NCBI GenBank assembly: GCA_024640445.1
Contig: JAHEEZ010000042.1
Span: 1-19,673, forward strand
Source of the DNA: Acidobacteriota bacterium
Lineage (GTDB): Bacteria; Acidobacteriota; Blastocatellia; Pyrinomonadales; Pyrinomonadaceae
Direction of reading: 5' to 3'
Length of the DNA: 19,673 bases
Shown here: positions 1 through 7,198 of the stretch, in pieces
Layout: each line of letters begins with the position of its first letter
Position numbering within the stretch: position 1 is the stretch's first letter
Made by a program: the position numbers and the translations under genes
The notes under the pieces: generated by a model
What the model was told of the DNA's origin: nothing
The model's input: only the letters and a program-made list of their open reading frames with translations
The model's database searches: none

Positions 1-1
1 C

Positions 2-283
2 CTATTTATCGCGTCTGCTTTGATACCGTCCGTGCGTCTTCTTTCCCCCGCCAAGATATGCAAGTACCGCGACTGCCAGGTGAGCAATGAACCAGACGTT
101 GTCGTAACCCATATTCTGGTAAATGTAGATCAGGATCAGGATCCTCGGGAAGAAAGTTCCCAGAAGTATGTCACCCCACATCGGCACCGAGTTCGCAGGA
201 AATCGATCGAATATGAAGAAGACGAACGCCAGCAGAACAATACGCGGAAAGAAAAGCGAGAAAAGCAGGAAGTAGAAGTCCAT
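2..283 (-). CDS. Small integral membrane protein, unknown function
   Basis: This 93-aa protein is almost entirely hydrophobic, with about three predicted membrane segments (roughly residues 3-25, 37-55 and 60-78) and a short basic, presumably cytosolic tail (GGGKKTHGRYQSRRDK). I do not recognise a family. A near repeat is visible inside it: FFPRIVLLA near residue 11 and FFPRILILI near residue 44, each opening a hydrophobic stretch, which hints at an internal duplication. The start is well supported by GAGGTG at 289-294 on the minus strand, 5 nt before the ATG. It lies 43 bp downstream of the flavin reductase gene in the same direction and is probably the last gene of a trmFO-flavin reductase-membrane protein transcript. 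The stop codon lies at the window edge but the gene is complete. Confidence 0.75.
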   Translation of the reverse strand: MDFYFLLFSLFFPRIVLLAFVFFIFDRFPANSVPMWGDILLGTFFPRILILIYIYQNMGYDNVWFIAHLAVAVLAYLGGGKKTHGRYQSRRDK

Positions 284-288
284 AATTT

Positions 289-294
289 CACCTC
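289..294 (-). promoter_or_regulatory. Strong Shine-Dalgarno sequence of the 93-aa membrane protein
   Basis: Minus-strand GAGGTG lies 5 nt before the ATG at 283. It is one of the clearest ribosome binding sites in the window, decides the start of this small gene and supports it being real. Many neighbouring genes have no such site. Confidence 0.75.
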
Positions 295-326
295 GAAAAG
301 CCTTACGTTTTCGAGAATGGTCCGGT

Positions 327-803
327 TCAGTCCCCTAGTCTTCCGTATTCTCCGCCGAAATACAAGAGAGGTTTTCCGCCCTTTACGGCCGCCCTTTCGA
401 CTTCGGCAACGAAGATGGTGTGGTCTCCGCCGTCGTATTCGTTTCTAAGTCTGCATTCAAGGACGGCGACGGCGTCATCAAGGACTGGGAGGCCCTCCGG
501 ATTGGAGTGGTGATCAACACCTTCGAACTTTTCCGTAAGCTGGGTCGCGAATCTCTCAGACAAGGCGCGCTGGCTTTCTGAAAGAAAGTTGACGACGTAT
601 CGACGCGATTCGCCGAACGCGTGGTGACATCGTGTCGATCTGTCGATGCACACAAGCACCAGCGGCGGCTCGAGCGAAACGGAACAGAACGCGGAAACAG
701 TAAGTCCGAATTTTTCGCCGCTTGAGTCCACGGTCGTAACAACCGTCACACCGCTAGCGAAATTCGCGAGCGCCCTTCTGAATTCTTCATTGCTTACCGG
801 CAT
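327..803 (-). CDS. Flavin reductase-like, FMN-binding protein
   Basis: At 158 aa this has the normal length and layout of the flavin reductase-like (split-barrel) family: an N-terminal helix (NEEFRRALANFASGVTVVTT), then the FMN-contacting segment GLTVSAFCSVSLEPPLVLVC at about residues 33-52, and a C-terminal LLYFGGEYGRL strand. Members use NAD(P)H to reduce free flavin for a partner monooxygenase, or simply bind FMN; the sequence does not tell which. The protein is predicted cytosolic. Its start lies 18 bp after the trmFO stop, so co-transcription with trmFO is likely. TrmFO is itself an FAD enzyme needing reduced flavin, so a link is conceivable, but nothing in the sequence proves it. No monooxygenase gene is adjacent. 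Confidence 0.88.
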   Translation of the reverse strand: MPVSNEEFRRALANFASGVTVVTTVDSSGEKFGLTVSAFCSVSLEPPLVLVCIDRSTRCHHAFGESRRYVVNFLSESQRALSERFATQLTEKFEGVDHHSNPEGLPVLDDAVAVLECRLRNEYDGGDHTIFVAEVERAAVKGGKPLLYFGGEYGRLGD

Positions 804-821
804 AGATGACTGCTCTTGGCT

Positions 822-2177
822 TTAACTTGCCTGATCCGAAGCGGCGTTCGCGAACTCGAAGTTCTCCCCCAGCCAGCGATCCCACTCCGTCAAAGCGAGG
901 TTCACCTGGAACTCGTGGCGCGCTCGCTTGTTTCGATACTTCTTTCTCAACTCAAGCGGAAGCTGTTCGAGAATTCCGAATGTAATGTTCACGGGCTGAA
1001 AGTTCTTGGTCTCCGCCATCGACACATAGCGGCAGAGTGAACCGATCGCCGAATTCGACGGCGCTTCAAGTAATGTGCCCCCTGAGGCGAGCTTCGCGGC
1101 GTTTATCCCGGCCAGCCAGCCCGTGCCGACCGATTCAACGTAGCCCTCGACGCCGGTTATTTGTCCGGCGAAGAAAACATTCGGCTGCTTCCTGACCCTC
1201 AGAGTCCCTTCAAGGAGTTTCGGGGAATTGATGAACGTATTGCGGTGGATCTGGCCGTACTGAAGGATCTCCGCGTTCTGAAGTCCGGGGATCAGGCGTA
1301 TGATCCGTTTCTGTTCCGGGTAACGCAGATGATTCTGGAACCCGACCAGCGAATATGCGTCCGCCATGAGGTTCTCCTGCCTTAGCTGGACAGCCGCGTA
1401 CGGCTCACGCCCTGTTCTCGGATCAGGAAGTCCCCGCGGCTTCATGCAGGCGAACCGAAGCGTATCGACGCCGCGCCGCGCGGTCTCCTCAAGCGGCAGA
1501 CAGGCTTCGAACCAGTGCGTTTCCTCGAACCGCTTCAGCGGGACAGATTTCGCGTTTATCAGTTCATTGTAGAAGATGTCGTATTGTTCCGCCGAGAACG
1601 GGCAGTTGATGTAATCGTCTCCGCCTTTGCCGTATCGCGCGGCGCGGAACGCGATCGTCATGTCGATCGATTCTGCGGACACGATCGGGGCGATCGCGTC
1701 GTAGAAATAGAGCTGGTCATCACCCGTAAGCTTAATGATCTCGTCCGTCAACGAACTGCTGGTCAGCGGGCCGGTACAGATCACCGTGATCTCGTCCTCA
1801 GGGATCCTCTTGAACTCTTCGCGCACGAGTTCGATCCGCGGATGCGATTCGATCCTGCGAGTGATGTGCGCTGAAAAATCTCCGCGGTCCACTGCCAGAG
1901 CGGCTCCGGCGGGCACCTTGTTGGCATCCGCCGCCTCCATCACGAGCGAACGGCCGCGACGAAGCTCTTCTTTCAACAGGTAAGGGGCCGTGCCCGGCTC
2001 ATCTGTCTTGAGAGAATTGGAGCATACGATCTCCGCGAGCTTGTCGGTCCTGTGCGCCGGAGTCTGAGCGACCGGCCTCATTTCGTACAAATGGACCTGT
2101 GCGCCGGCTTCAGCGGCCTGCCACGCGGCTTCGGAGCCCGCCAATCCTCCACCGACTATGTTGATCTTCATCGTCAT
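822..2177 (-). CDS. trmFO: TrmFO, folate/FAD-dependent tRNA (uracil-54-C5)-methyltransferase
   Basis: This enzyme makes ribothymidine at position 54 of the tRNA T-loop, with methylenetetrahydrofolate as carbon donor and FADH2 as reductant. The 451-aa length fits the family (about 435-470). The N-terminus holds the FAD Rossmann motif GGGLAGSEAAWQ (from residue 9), followed by VCSNSLKTDEPG with Cys52, and Cys226 in FEACLPLEETARRG; these correspond to the two functional cysteines (53 and 226) of the Bacillus subtilis enzyme. A second FAD-contact region, FFAGQITGVEGYVES, lies near residue 338. The ATG at 2177 is preferred because AGG lies 8 nt upstream; a second ATG at 2171 is possible. It heads a group with the flavin reductase and the small membrane gene. 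Upstream lies a repeat-rich 198-bp gap. Confidence 0.97.
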   Translation of the reverse strand: MTMKINIVGGGLAGSEAAWQAAEAGAQVHLYEMRPVAQTPAHRTDKLAEIVCSNSLKTDEPGTAPYLLKEELRRGRSLVMEAADANKVPAGAALAVDRGDFSAHITRRIESHPRIELVREEFKRIPEDEITVICTGPLTSSSLTDEIIKLTGDDQLYFYDAIAPIVSAESIDMTIAFRAARYGKGGDDYINCPFSAEQYDIFYNELINAKSVPLKRFEETHWFEACLPLEETARRGVDTLRFACMKPRGLPDPRTGREPYAAVQLRQENLMADAYSLVGFQNHLRYPEQKRIIRLIPGLQNAEILQYGQIHRNTFINSPKLLEGTLRVRKQPNVFFAGQITGVEGYVESVGTGWLAGINAAKLASGGTLLEAPSNSAIGSLCRYVSMAETKNFQPVNITFGILEQLPLELRKKYRNKRARHEFQVNLALTEWDRWLGENFEFANAASDQAS

Positions 2178-2233
2178 AAGTAAAACCTAGATTCTAAGGG
2201 GTGGGGGAGAAAAAGAGAAGTCGGGAGACAGGA

Positions 2234-2279
2234 GGGATCGTAGGGGCAGGGCTTGTCCCTGCCCGTGAGCGGAGCGAAA
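2234..2279. repeat. REP-like palindromic element, copy 1
   Basis: This is the first of two directly repeated 46-bp units 13 bp apart. It contains a perfect 8-bp hairpin, GGGCAGGG/CCCTGCCC around loop CTTGT, followed by GTGAGCGGAGCGAAA. It differs from copy 2 at three positions. The layout (GTAGGGGC-type palindrome plus a short tail) resembles intergenic REP elements; assignment to a family is inference. Confidence 0.75.
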
Positions 2280-2292
2280 GAAGAAGACAAAA

Positions 2293-2338
2293 GGGATCGT
2301 AGGGGCACGGCTTGTCCCTGCCGGTGAGCGAAGCGAAA
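2293..2338. repeat. REP-like palindromic element, copy 2
   Basis: This is the direct repeat of the 2234-2279 unit, 43 of 46 positions identical. Two of the three differences fall in the hairpin arms (GGGCACGG against CCCTGCCG) and are not compensatory, so the stem is weaker than in copy 1. It lies directly beside the heptamer array that follows the neighbouring stop codon. Confidence 0.75.
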
Positions 2339-2340
2339 CC

Positions 2341-2375
2341 TCATCGATCGTTGATCGATGATCTTCGAAGATCGA
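2341..2375 (-). repeat. Five degenerate heptamers (consensus about TCNANGA) directly after a stop codon
   Basis: Read on the minus strand, the 35 bases after the TGA stop of the 177-aa gene divide exactly into TCGATCT, TCGAAGA, TCATCGA, TCAACGA and TCGATGA. The same stretch contains two palindromes: a 9-bp stem with a 3-nt loop (2341-2361) and a perfect 14-bp palindrome (2360-2373). It could therefore fold in RNA, but there is no T-tract, so an intrinsic terminator is doubtful. Confidence 0.55.
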
Positions 2376-2909
2376 TCATTGTTTTACGAACACCATCTTC
2401 TGGTTGCGAGTACCGCGCGGTGTTTCGGTCGCACTCGCTATCGTCAAGGTCTTTCCGTCAGCCGATAACTCCCAGGTCTCGACCGTCTTTATCGTCATCG
2501 GTCCCATCTGACCTTCAATGTTGCGGGTCTGGGTGAGTTGAAGCTTGCCGCCTTTTTCCACTTTGGCCTTGAGCGCCACCTCGCCTCCAAATCCGCCCGC
2601 CGGCGCCCTGGTCTCTTTGCCGGACAGGCTGTAGGACATCTCTCCCGCTCCGCCTCCGCCCATTCCGCCGCGGCCCATTCCGCCGCCTTGCGCTTCCGAA
2701 AGTTTCGGTTTGCGTTCGACCGTGAATTCATCCGCCGTCTGTCCGACGGTCATATCCATTGACTCAACGCGGGACCTTTCTCCCATCTCGCTCTTGGCCA
2801 GGTCGAGTTTCCAATTTCCCGAATAATCCGCGGCATTGTCTTGTGAAAAAACTGAAAATGCCGCGACAAGCACGAAGAGCGCTGCGGCCGGAAATAGTTT
2901 CTTTGTCAT
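2376..2909 (-). CDS. Exported protein of unknown function with Gly/Met-rich linker
   Basis: This 177-aa protein has a clear signal peptide (basic TKK, hydrophobic core, predicted cleavage SVFS|Q after Ser22), so the mature protein probably starts with Gln. The mature part opens with YSGNWKLDLAKSEMGE, typical of small lipocalin-like or beta-rich exported proteins in which an antibiotic- or stress-independent role is unproven, and ends with beta-strand-like segments (TVETWELSADGKTLTIAS). A low-complexity GGGMGRGGMGGGGAG segment sits near residues 76-90. No catalytic motif is visible. The minus-strand GGGAG about 9 nt before the ATG supports the start. It lies between the bshA pair and trmFO in the same direction. 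The stop codon is followed at once by a heptamer array. Confidence 0.75.
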   Translation of the reverse strand: MTKKLFPAAALFVLVAAFSVFSQDNAADYSGNWKLDLAKSEMGERSRVESMDMTVGQTADEFTVERKPKLSEAQGGGMGRGGMGGGGAGEMSYSLSGKETRAPAGGFGGEVALKAKVEKGGKLQLTQTRNIEGQMGPMTIKTVETWELSADGKTLTIASATETPRGTRNQKMVFVKQ

Positions 2910-3005
2910 TCTGTGGTCTCCCGAAATCTGTAATCTACGCGCGATAAGACGGTGATTATAGACCTGCGGCCGGGATAGATCTGCAAAGATTTGTAAAGTG
3001 GCGGA

Positions 3006-3149
3006 TTAGTGGGAAAAGTAAGATGTGAACAGACTCAGCGCGGCGATCACGATGACTGTAACGATCGCGACGACCGCGTAGACCTTGTACCACCACGAGT
3101 CGGGCTTTTCTCCGAAGACCTCTGTTTTGTCAGGTGTTTCTTCAGGCAT
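3006..3149 (-). CDS. 47-aa single-pass membrane protein overlapping the bshA stop codon
   Basis: The protein starts MPEETPDKTEVFGEKPDSWW, continues YKVYAVVAIVTVIVIAALSL and ends FTSYFSH. It therefore has an acidic N-terminal region of about 20 residues, a Trp/Tyr interface, one strong transmembrane helix (about 22-43) and a very short tail. Its ATG lies 8 nt inside the end of bshA, in another frame, an overlap typical of translational coupling. The frame is uninterrupted and the residue pattern protein-like, which supports a real gene despite its size. I recognise no family. A role as a small membrane partner of a neighbouring process is only a guess from position. Confidence 0.6.
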   Translation of the reverse strand: MPEETPDKTEVFGEKPDSWWYKVYAVVAIVTVIVIAALSLFTSYFSH

Positions 3150-4281
3150 TCGCGCTCTTTGCTCCAAGCACCTTTTCGTAAAAGCTTATATATTGCGGGA
3201 TGATCTCGGTCGCGCTGTATCGGGTTACGGCGCTTTCCCTTCCGGCGCGGCCGAACCGGACACGCATCTCTTCGTCACCGAGGAGCTTCAGGACGTCCTC
3301 GCTCATCTTATCCACGTCCCCGAAGTTGCTTAGGAACCCAGTCTCATTGTCGGTTACGACTTCGGGAATTCCCCCGACCCTCGACGCGATGACGGGCACC
3401 TCGCAGGCGAGCGCTTCAAGCGCTGCAAGACCGAACGACTCAAGTTCCGATGGAAGGAGAAATATGTCGGCAACCGCGAGATAGTCAGAGATATTCGCCT
3501 TCTTGCCGGCGAAGTGTGTGTATTGTTTCACACCAAGCTGCTCTGCCCTGTATTCGCACGCCGACCTTTGTGGGCCGTCGCCAACCATCACAAGTCTCGC
3601 ATTCGCACCCTTATTCCGGACCTTCGCAAGAATTTCGACACAGTCCACCGGCCGTTTGACGTCCCGAAAGTTCGAAACATGGACGAGCAGGTTCTCGCCA
3701 TCGCCCGCTAGTTCAGCCCTAAGCGGCGAATCCAGGTCCCGCTTGTAGGAGTGTGCGCATATGAAATTCGGTATCACCTCGATCTCGTCATAGTCGAAAG
3801 TTTCGATCGTGGCTTTCTTCAGGAATTTTGAAACGGCGGTCACACCGTCTGATTGCTGAAGGCCGTATTTGGTGATCGGCAGGTACGAACGATCTGCGCC
3901 GACGAGAGTGATGTCTGTCCCGTGAAGGGTAGTGATAACCGGAAGGTACCGCTTGGATTTGATCGATTCGCGGGCAAGGATCGCACTTATCGAATGCGGT
4001 ATCGCATAATGAACATGAAGAAGGTCAAGATTTTCCGCACGCGCGACCGTGGCCATCTTGGTCGCCAGCGCCAGACTGTACGGCTGGTGTTCGAACAGTG
4101 GGTAGGTCATCATTTCCACCTCGTGGAAATGTATCCGTTCGCCAAGTTCCGTCAGGCGCGTCGGAAGGGTCGACGATATGAAATGGACGTTATGACCGCG
4201 TTCAGCGAGTTCGCTTCCAAGTTCTGACCCGACGATCCCGCTTCCTCCGTAGGTTGGGTAGACGGTGATTCCTATGTTCAT
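3142..4281 (-). CDS. bshA: BshA, N-acetyl-alpha-D-glucosaminyl L-malate synthase (bacillithiol pathway)
   Basis: BshA is a GT4-family glycosyltransferase that joins GlcNAc from UDP-GlcNAc to L-malate, the first step of bacillithiol synthesis. The 379 aa match the family in length and layout: N-terminal GGSGIVGSELGSELAERGH (about 12-30), HVHYAIPHSISA (about 93-104), TTLHGTDITLVG, and in the C-terminal Rossmann domain ESFGLAALEALACEVPVIAS followed by GGIPEVV, the donor-nucleotide site. The NIGITVYPTYGGSG opening fits BshA better than generic GT4 enzymes. bshB and bshC are not in the window. No clear Shine-Dalgarno precedes the ATG; a promoter-like sequence at 4290-4318 would put the transcript start at or within about 2 nt of it. 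The gene ends inside the overlap with the 47-aa gene. Confidence 0.92.
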   Translation of the reverse strand: MNIGITVYPTYGGSGIVGSELGSELAERGHNVHFISSTLPTRLTELGERIHFHEVEMMTYPLFEHQPYSLALATKMATVARAENLDLLHVHYAIPHSISAILARESIKSKRYLPVITTLHGTDITLVGADRSYLPITKYGLQQSDGVTAVSKFLKKATIETFDYDEIEVIPNFICAHSYKRDLDSPLRAELAGDGENLLVHVSNFRDVKRPVDCVEILAKVRNKGANARLVMVGDGPQRSACEYRAEQLGVKQYTHFAGKKANISDYLAVADIFLLPSELESFGLAALEALACEVPVIASRVGGIPEVVTDNETGFLSNFGDVDKMSEDVLKLLGDEEMRVRFGRAGRESAVTRYSATEIIPQYISFYEKVLGAKSANA

Positions 4282-4289
4282 ACTGCGTT

Positions 4290-4318
4290 AATATCGATGC
4301 GGTACTAAGTTATTTCAA
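4290..4318 (-). promoter_or_regulatory. Candidate sigma70-type promoter of bshA, possibly leaderless
   Basis: On the minus strand TTGAAA (4318-4313, 5 of 6 to consensus), a 17-bp spacer and GATATT (4295-4290, 4 of 6) are seen. Transcription would be expected to start near 4283, almost on the ATG at 4281. No Shine-Dalgarno sequence is present between them. Confidence 0.4.
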
Positions 4319-4349
4319 TTTATCATTTGGCGGACGGCATTTGCCAAAG

Positions 4350-5573
4350 CTAGCCCGTCTTTTTCTTTCTGACAAGGTAGACGATGCCCGTATGATCGTC
4401 GCTAAGCAAGAATGATTGGTCCGAGAGCCGCATCACACCGCACGGTCTTCCGTTCACAGTTCGTCCTTTAAGAAATCCTGTGATCAGGTCCCGCACTTTC
4501 TCGCCTTTTCGCATCAGCACAACCTTGTAGCCCTTGACCAGACGCTTGTTGGTAGAGCCGTGAAGAGCAACAACGAACGCGTCTTTCAGCAGAGAATTGT
4601 CAGAATCGCGGTCGAAATAGTCAAAACCCAAAGCCGAGCTGTGCGCGGGGAAGTACGCATATGGACTCTCTACACCTCGGCAGTCCGCCCCGCGCACGGT
4701 GCGGTCAGCAAAGAGCTTTCCGTTGGAGCTATGACATCCGGGCCAACCGTAATCACCCTCCCGGCTCAGTGCGTAGAAGGTCTCGTCCGGCCGGTTCAGG
4801 CCGAGATGGTCCGATCCCTGGTTCGTCGCGTACAGGTAGTTTCCGATCCACTTGATCCAAACCGCGTTGCGAAGCCCTTTGGCGAAGATCTTTTGACCGG
4901 ACCCGTCGGGATTCATTTCAAGTACCGTCGCACGCACCTCTTCCTTTTCTTTGCAGGAATTGCAGCTGGAGCCGACGGAGACGTACATCTTTCCATTCCC
5001 GCCGAACTCGACCGTCCGTGTAAGATGCCATCCGCCGTATTTGTAGCTGAGACCGTAGTCCGGAAACGTCACCAGCGTCTGAGGTGTGCGGTCGGTCGGA
5101 GAGGCTTCACCCTTCTTGAACCGTCTTCTGGTAAGTTTGTCGGTTTCCGCTATGTAGATCCAGTCGGTGCCCTTCTGATCGGTGTGAAAAGCAACGCTGT
5201 TGGGATTTCTGAGCCCCGATAGATAAGTGGTCACCTTTCCGAACTTTCCGGTAGACCTGTTGAAATCGTCAAGAATGTAAACTTTGCCCCGGTTGTTATC
5301 GGTCAGATCATACATGTCTGTAACGAAGATCCTTCCGTCAGGCGCTTTCGCAAAAAAGCGAACCCGCTTCAATCCTTCCGCGGCGGGGATCATTTCGTAA
5401 TCCGCCGGAAAGTTCAGGGTAAAGCTCTTACCGCTTGCGAGCTGGATCTTATGGGCGGTGAGCGAGCTTTGCGAAAAGGCCAAAGCGCTTAGCAGGAGAA
5501 TAAGTGCGGAGGCGGTGAGGATTCTCCGTGGACAACCTTCGTGCTGCTTCCCGATTCTGTTCCCGGTTTCCAT
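4350..5573 (-). CDS. Exported PQQ-dependent sugar dehydrogenase-like beta-propeller protein
   Basis: The open frame extends to 5660, but the ATG at 5573 is preferred. It gives a 407-aa protein with a proper signal peptide (hydrophobic LTASALILLLSALAFS, cleavage before Gln35) and leaves a 30-bp gap to the divergent ppk2, whereas the longer form overlaps ppk2. The mature part looks like the glucose/sorbosone dehydrogenase six-bladed propeller: FAKAPDGRIFVTDM, GLRNPNSVAFH, GNGKMYVSVGSSCNSC, FAKGLRNAVWIKW, SREGDYGWPGCH, YFPAHSSALGFDYF and FVVALHGSTN follow the order seen in soluble aldose dehydrogenases, which oxidise sugars in the periplasm using PQQ. Catalytic His and PQQ ligands were not mapped, so activity is uncertain. 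CNSC and other cysteines could form disulfides. It is the first minus-strand gene of the left block. Confidence 0.78.
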   Translation of the reverse strand: METGNRIGKQHEGCPRRILTASALILLLSALAFSQSSLTAHKIQLASGKSFTLNFPADYEMIPAAEGLKRVRFFAKAPDGRIFVTDMYDLTDNNRGKVYILDDFNRSTGKFGKVTTYLSGLRNPNSVAFHTDQKGTDWIYIAETDKLTRRRFKKGEASPTDRTPQTLVTFPDYGLSYKYGGWHLTRTVEFGGNGKMYVSVGSSCNSCKEKEEVRATVLEMNPDGSGQKIFAKGLRNAVWIKWIGNYLYATNQGSDHLGLNRPDETFYALSREGDYGWPGCHSSNGKLFADRTVRGADCRGVESPYAYFPAHSSALGFDYFDRDSDNSLLKDAFVVALHGSTNKRLVKGYKVVLMRKGEKVRDLITGFLKGRTVNGRPCGVMRLSDQSFLLSDDHTGIVYLVRKKKTG

Positions 5574-5603
5574 ATGTGCCTGTTTTGAGTTAAAAATACG
5601 GGT

Positions 5604-6476
5604 ATGGAGATAGAAAAATTCGAGATCATTGACGGGGCCTCTTTTAATCTCGCCAATCACCCGACGGATTTCACGGGCGATTATACAGCGAGAAAAGATG
5701 GCGAGAAAGCTTTACGCAAGAATGTGAAGAGGCTGCGGTATCTTCAGAACGTTCTTTATGCCCACAACAAATACTCATTGCTGATCATATTTCAGGCAAT
5801 GGATGCGGCGGGAAAGGACGGGGCGATCAAACACGTGATGAGCGGTCTGAACCCCCAAGGAACCCAGGTCTATTCTTTTAAGAAACCTTCCGAGGAAGAA
5901 CTTGACCACGATTTCCTATGGCGATGCTCAAAGGCGCTTCCGGAACGAGGCAGAATAGGCATCTTCAATAGGTCTTACTACGAGGACGTCTTAATAGTCC
6001 GGGTTCACCCTACGATCCTTGATTCCAAGCGGCTTCCGGACGAGATCAAGGAAGATCCGAATATTTGGCAGCATCGTTACCGTCAGATTCGCGATTTTGA
6101 ACGTCATATGAATGAGAACGGTACGCGCGTCATCAAGTTCTTCCTCAACATCTCCAGAGAGGAACAGAAGCGGCGGTTCCTGGCAAGGATCGACACGCCG
6201 GAAAAGAACTGGAAGTTCTCAGCTGCAGATTCGGCCGAGCGCGCGTTTTGGGATGAGTACATGCACGCGTACACGGAGGCGATCCGCGGCACATCATCAG
6301 AGGTTTCCCCCTGGTACGTGCTTCCGGCGGACAACAAGTGGTTCACGCGTCTCGCTGTTTCGGAGATCGTCGCGAGAAAGTTGGAATCTATGAAACTGGA
6401 ATACCCGACCGTAACGCAGGAGCATCTGGAAAGCCTGCGCGAGGCGCGGGAGATGCTCGACGGCGAATCGGAGTAA
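5604..6476 (+). CDS. Polyphosphate kinase 2 family protein (polyphosphate:nucleotide phosphotransferase)
   Basis: PPK2 enzymes move phosphate between polyphosphate and nucleotides (AMP, ADP or both). The 290-aa protein has one PPK2 domain: Walker A-type QAMDAAGKDG (about 64-73), then GLNPQGTQVYSFKKPSEEEL (about 81-100), the Walker B/lid region FNRSYYEDVLIVRVHP (about 121-136), and FFLNISREEQKRRFLARIDTP followed by KNWKFS. The arrangement resembles the class III type, such as the Meiothermus ruber enzyme that phosphorylates both AMP and ADP; subclass is inferred, not proven. No ppk1 or ppx lies nearby. The start lacks a Shine-Dalgarno, and AAAAAT at 5592-5597 lies at -10 distance from it, so the message may be leaderless. 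It converges on the SurA-like gene with 6 bp between stop codons. Confidence 0.92.
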   Translation: MEIEKFEIIDGASFNLANHPTDFTGDYTARKDGEKALRKNVKRLRYLQNVLYAHNKYSLLIIFQAMDAAGKDGAIKHVMSGLNPQGTQVYSFKKPSEEELDHDFLWRCSKALPERGRIGIFNRSYYEDVLIVRVHPTILDSKRLPDEIKEDPNIWQHRYRQIRDFERHMNENGTRVIKFFLNISREEQKRRFLARIDTPEKNWKFSAADSAERAFWDEYMHAYTEAIRGTSSEVSPWYVLPADNKWFTRLAVSEIVARKLESMKLEYPTVTQEHLESLREAREMLDGESE

Positions 6477-6482
6477 GGTTCG

Positions 6483-7184
6483 TTAGAGTTCGGTTAACAT
6501 AACGATCTCGGCCCTGGCTTCCGCATTGTCGATAAACCTTTCGATGTCGGCAGCGACCTGTTCTTCGGTCAGGATCGCCTCTATTTCCTCGCGGGCATCC
6601 TCCAGTGGGGGGAGTATCCTTCCCGGACTATTTCGCCGAAAATCCGTGGTGTACACCTCGCGGTAATATCTCTGGACTTGCTCCGGAGTGATAACAACGA
6701 AAGATCGAAACCTAAAAGCGACATATTTCTGGATGGAGATGCGCTGCTCCATCAGTGCACGGAAGTTGGGATCGTCTATTGATCTGAAACCGACGATGTT
6801 CAGACGTCTTATGAAATCGGCGGGACTCGGAAAAGAGTCCAGCGTGAGTTGGATCTCGTTCCTGACCTCTTCCTCGGTCGGTTCCGTTCCGCGCGGAAGG
6901 CGCCCGGCCTCAAGAGCGATCAACCGTTGGCGCATCAAGAGCTGCAGCGCGCTGTTCAAGTCTTCGGATGTCGCCGGCTCGATCGGAATGCCGGGGATCA
7001 GCGCCAGCTGCCAAAGCAGATCAGAGTATGTGATCAACTCTGTCCTCACACCGTCGCTAACCGTCGCCACGGTTTTGTCTACCACCGTCTGTCCAAAGGC
7101 AGCACTCGCGAACGCCGCTGCGAGCATTATTGTCGCAGAGGCGTAAGCGATTGGGCGGAAAAGATTTAGGATTCGCGAATTCAT
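6483..7184 (-). CDS. Exported SurA N-terminal-domain-like protein without a PPIase domain
   Basis: The 233-aa protein has a signal peptide (cleavage predicted AAFG|Q after Gly31). The mature part has the SurA/parvulin chaperone-core pattern: VDKTVATVSDGVRTELITYSDL (strand and helix), SALQLLMRQRLIALEAGRLP, PTEEEVRNEI, then ITPEQVQRYYREVYTTDF and a long C-terminal helical stretch. No parvulin catalytic domain fits in the remaining length. Family knowledge suggests a periplasmic chaperone for unfolded outer-membrane or exported proteins, with foldase activity absent. A strong promoter (7199-7227) sits just upstream, giving a leader of about 8 nt. It converges on ppk2 and diverges from the histidine kinase gene. 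Confidence 0.78.
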   Translation of the reverse strand: MNSRILNLFRPIAYASATIMLAAAFASAAFGQTVVDKTVATVSDGVRTELITYSDLLWQLALIPGIPIEPATSEDLNSALQLLMRQRLIALEAGRLPRGTEPTEEEVRNEIQLTLDSFPSPADFIRRLNIVGFRSIDDPNFRALMEQRISIQKYVAFRFRSFVVITPEQVQRYYREVYTTDFRRNSPGRILPPLEDAREEIEAILTEEQVAADIERFIDNAEARAEIVMLTEL

Positions 7185-7198
7185 TAGAGACCGATTTG

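Noticed and set aside
20..448. Plus-strand frame of 142 codons at the left edge
   Set aside because: It is highly Arg-rich, antisense to the 93-aa gene and the flavin reductase gene, and has no ribosome binding site.
2341..2373. Intrinsic terminator for the 177-aa gene
   Set aside because: Two good palindromes exist but there is no T-tract after them on the minus strand; the heptamer periodicity explains the palindromic look.
4416..5222. Plus-strand frame of 268 codons over the sugar-dehydrogenase-like gene
   Set aside because: It is antisense to a protein with signal peptide and recognisable propeller motifs, and its own product has none.
5574..5660. Longer N-terminus of the sugar-dehydrogenase-like protein
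   Set aside because: It overlaps the ppk2 coding region and displaces the signal peptide; the ATG at 5573 gives a normal one.
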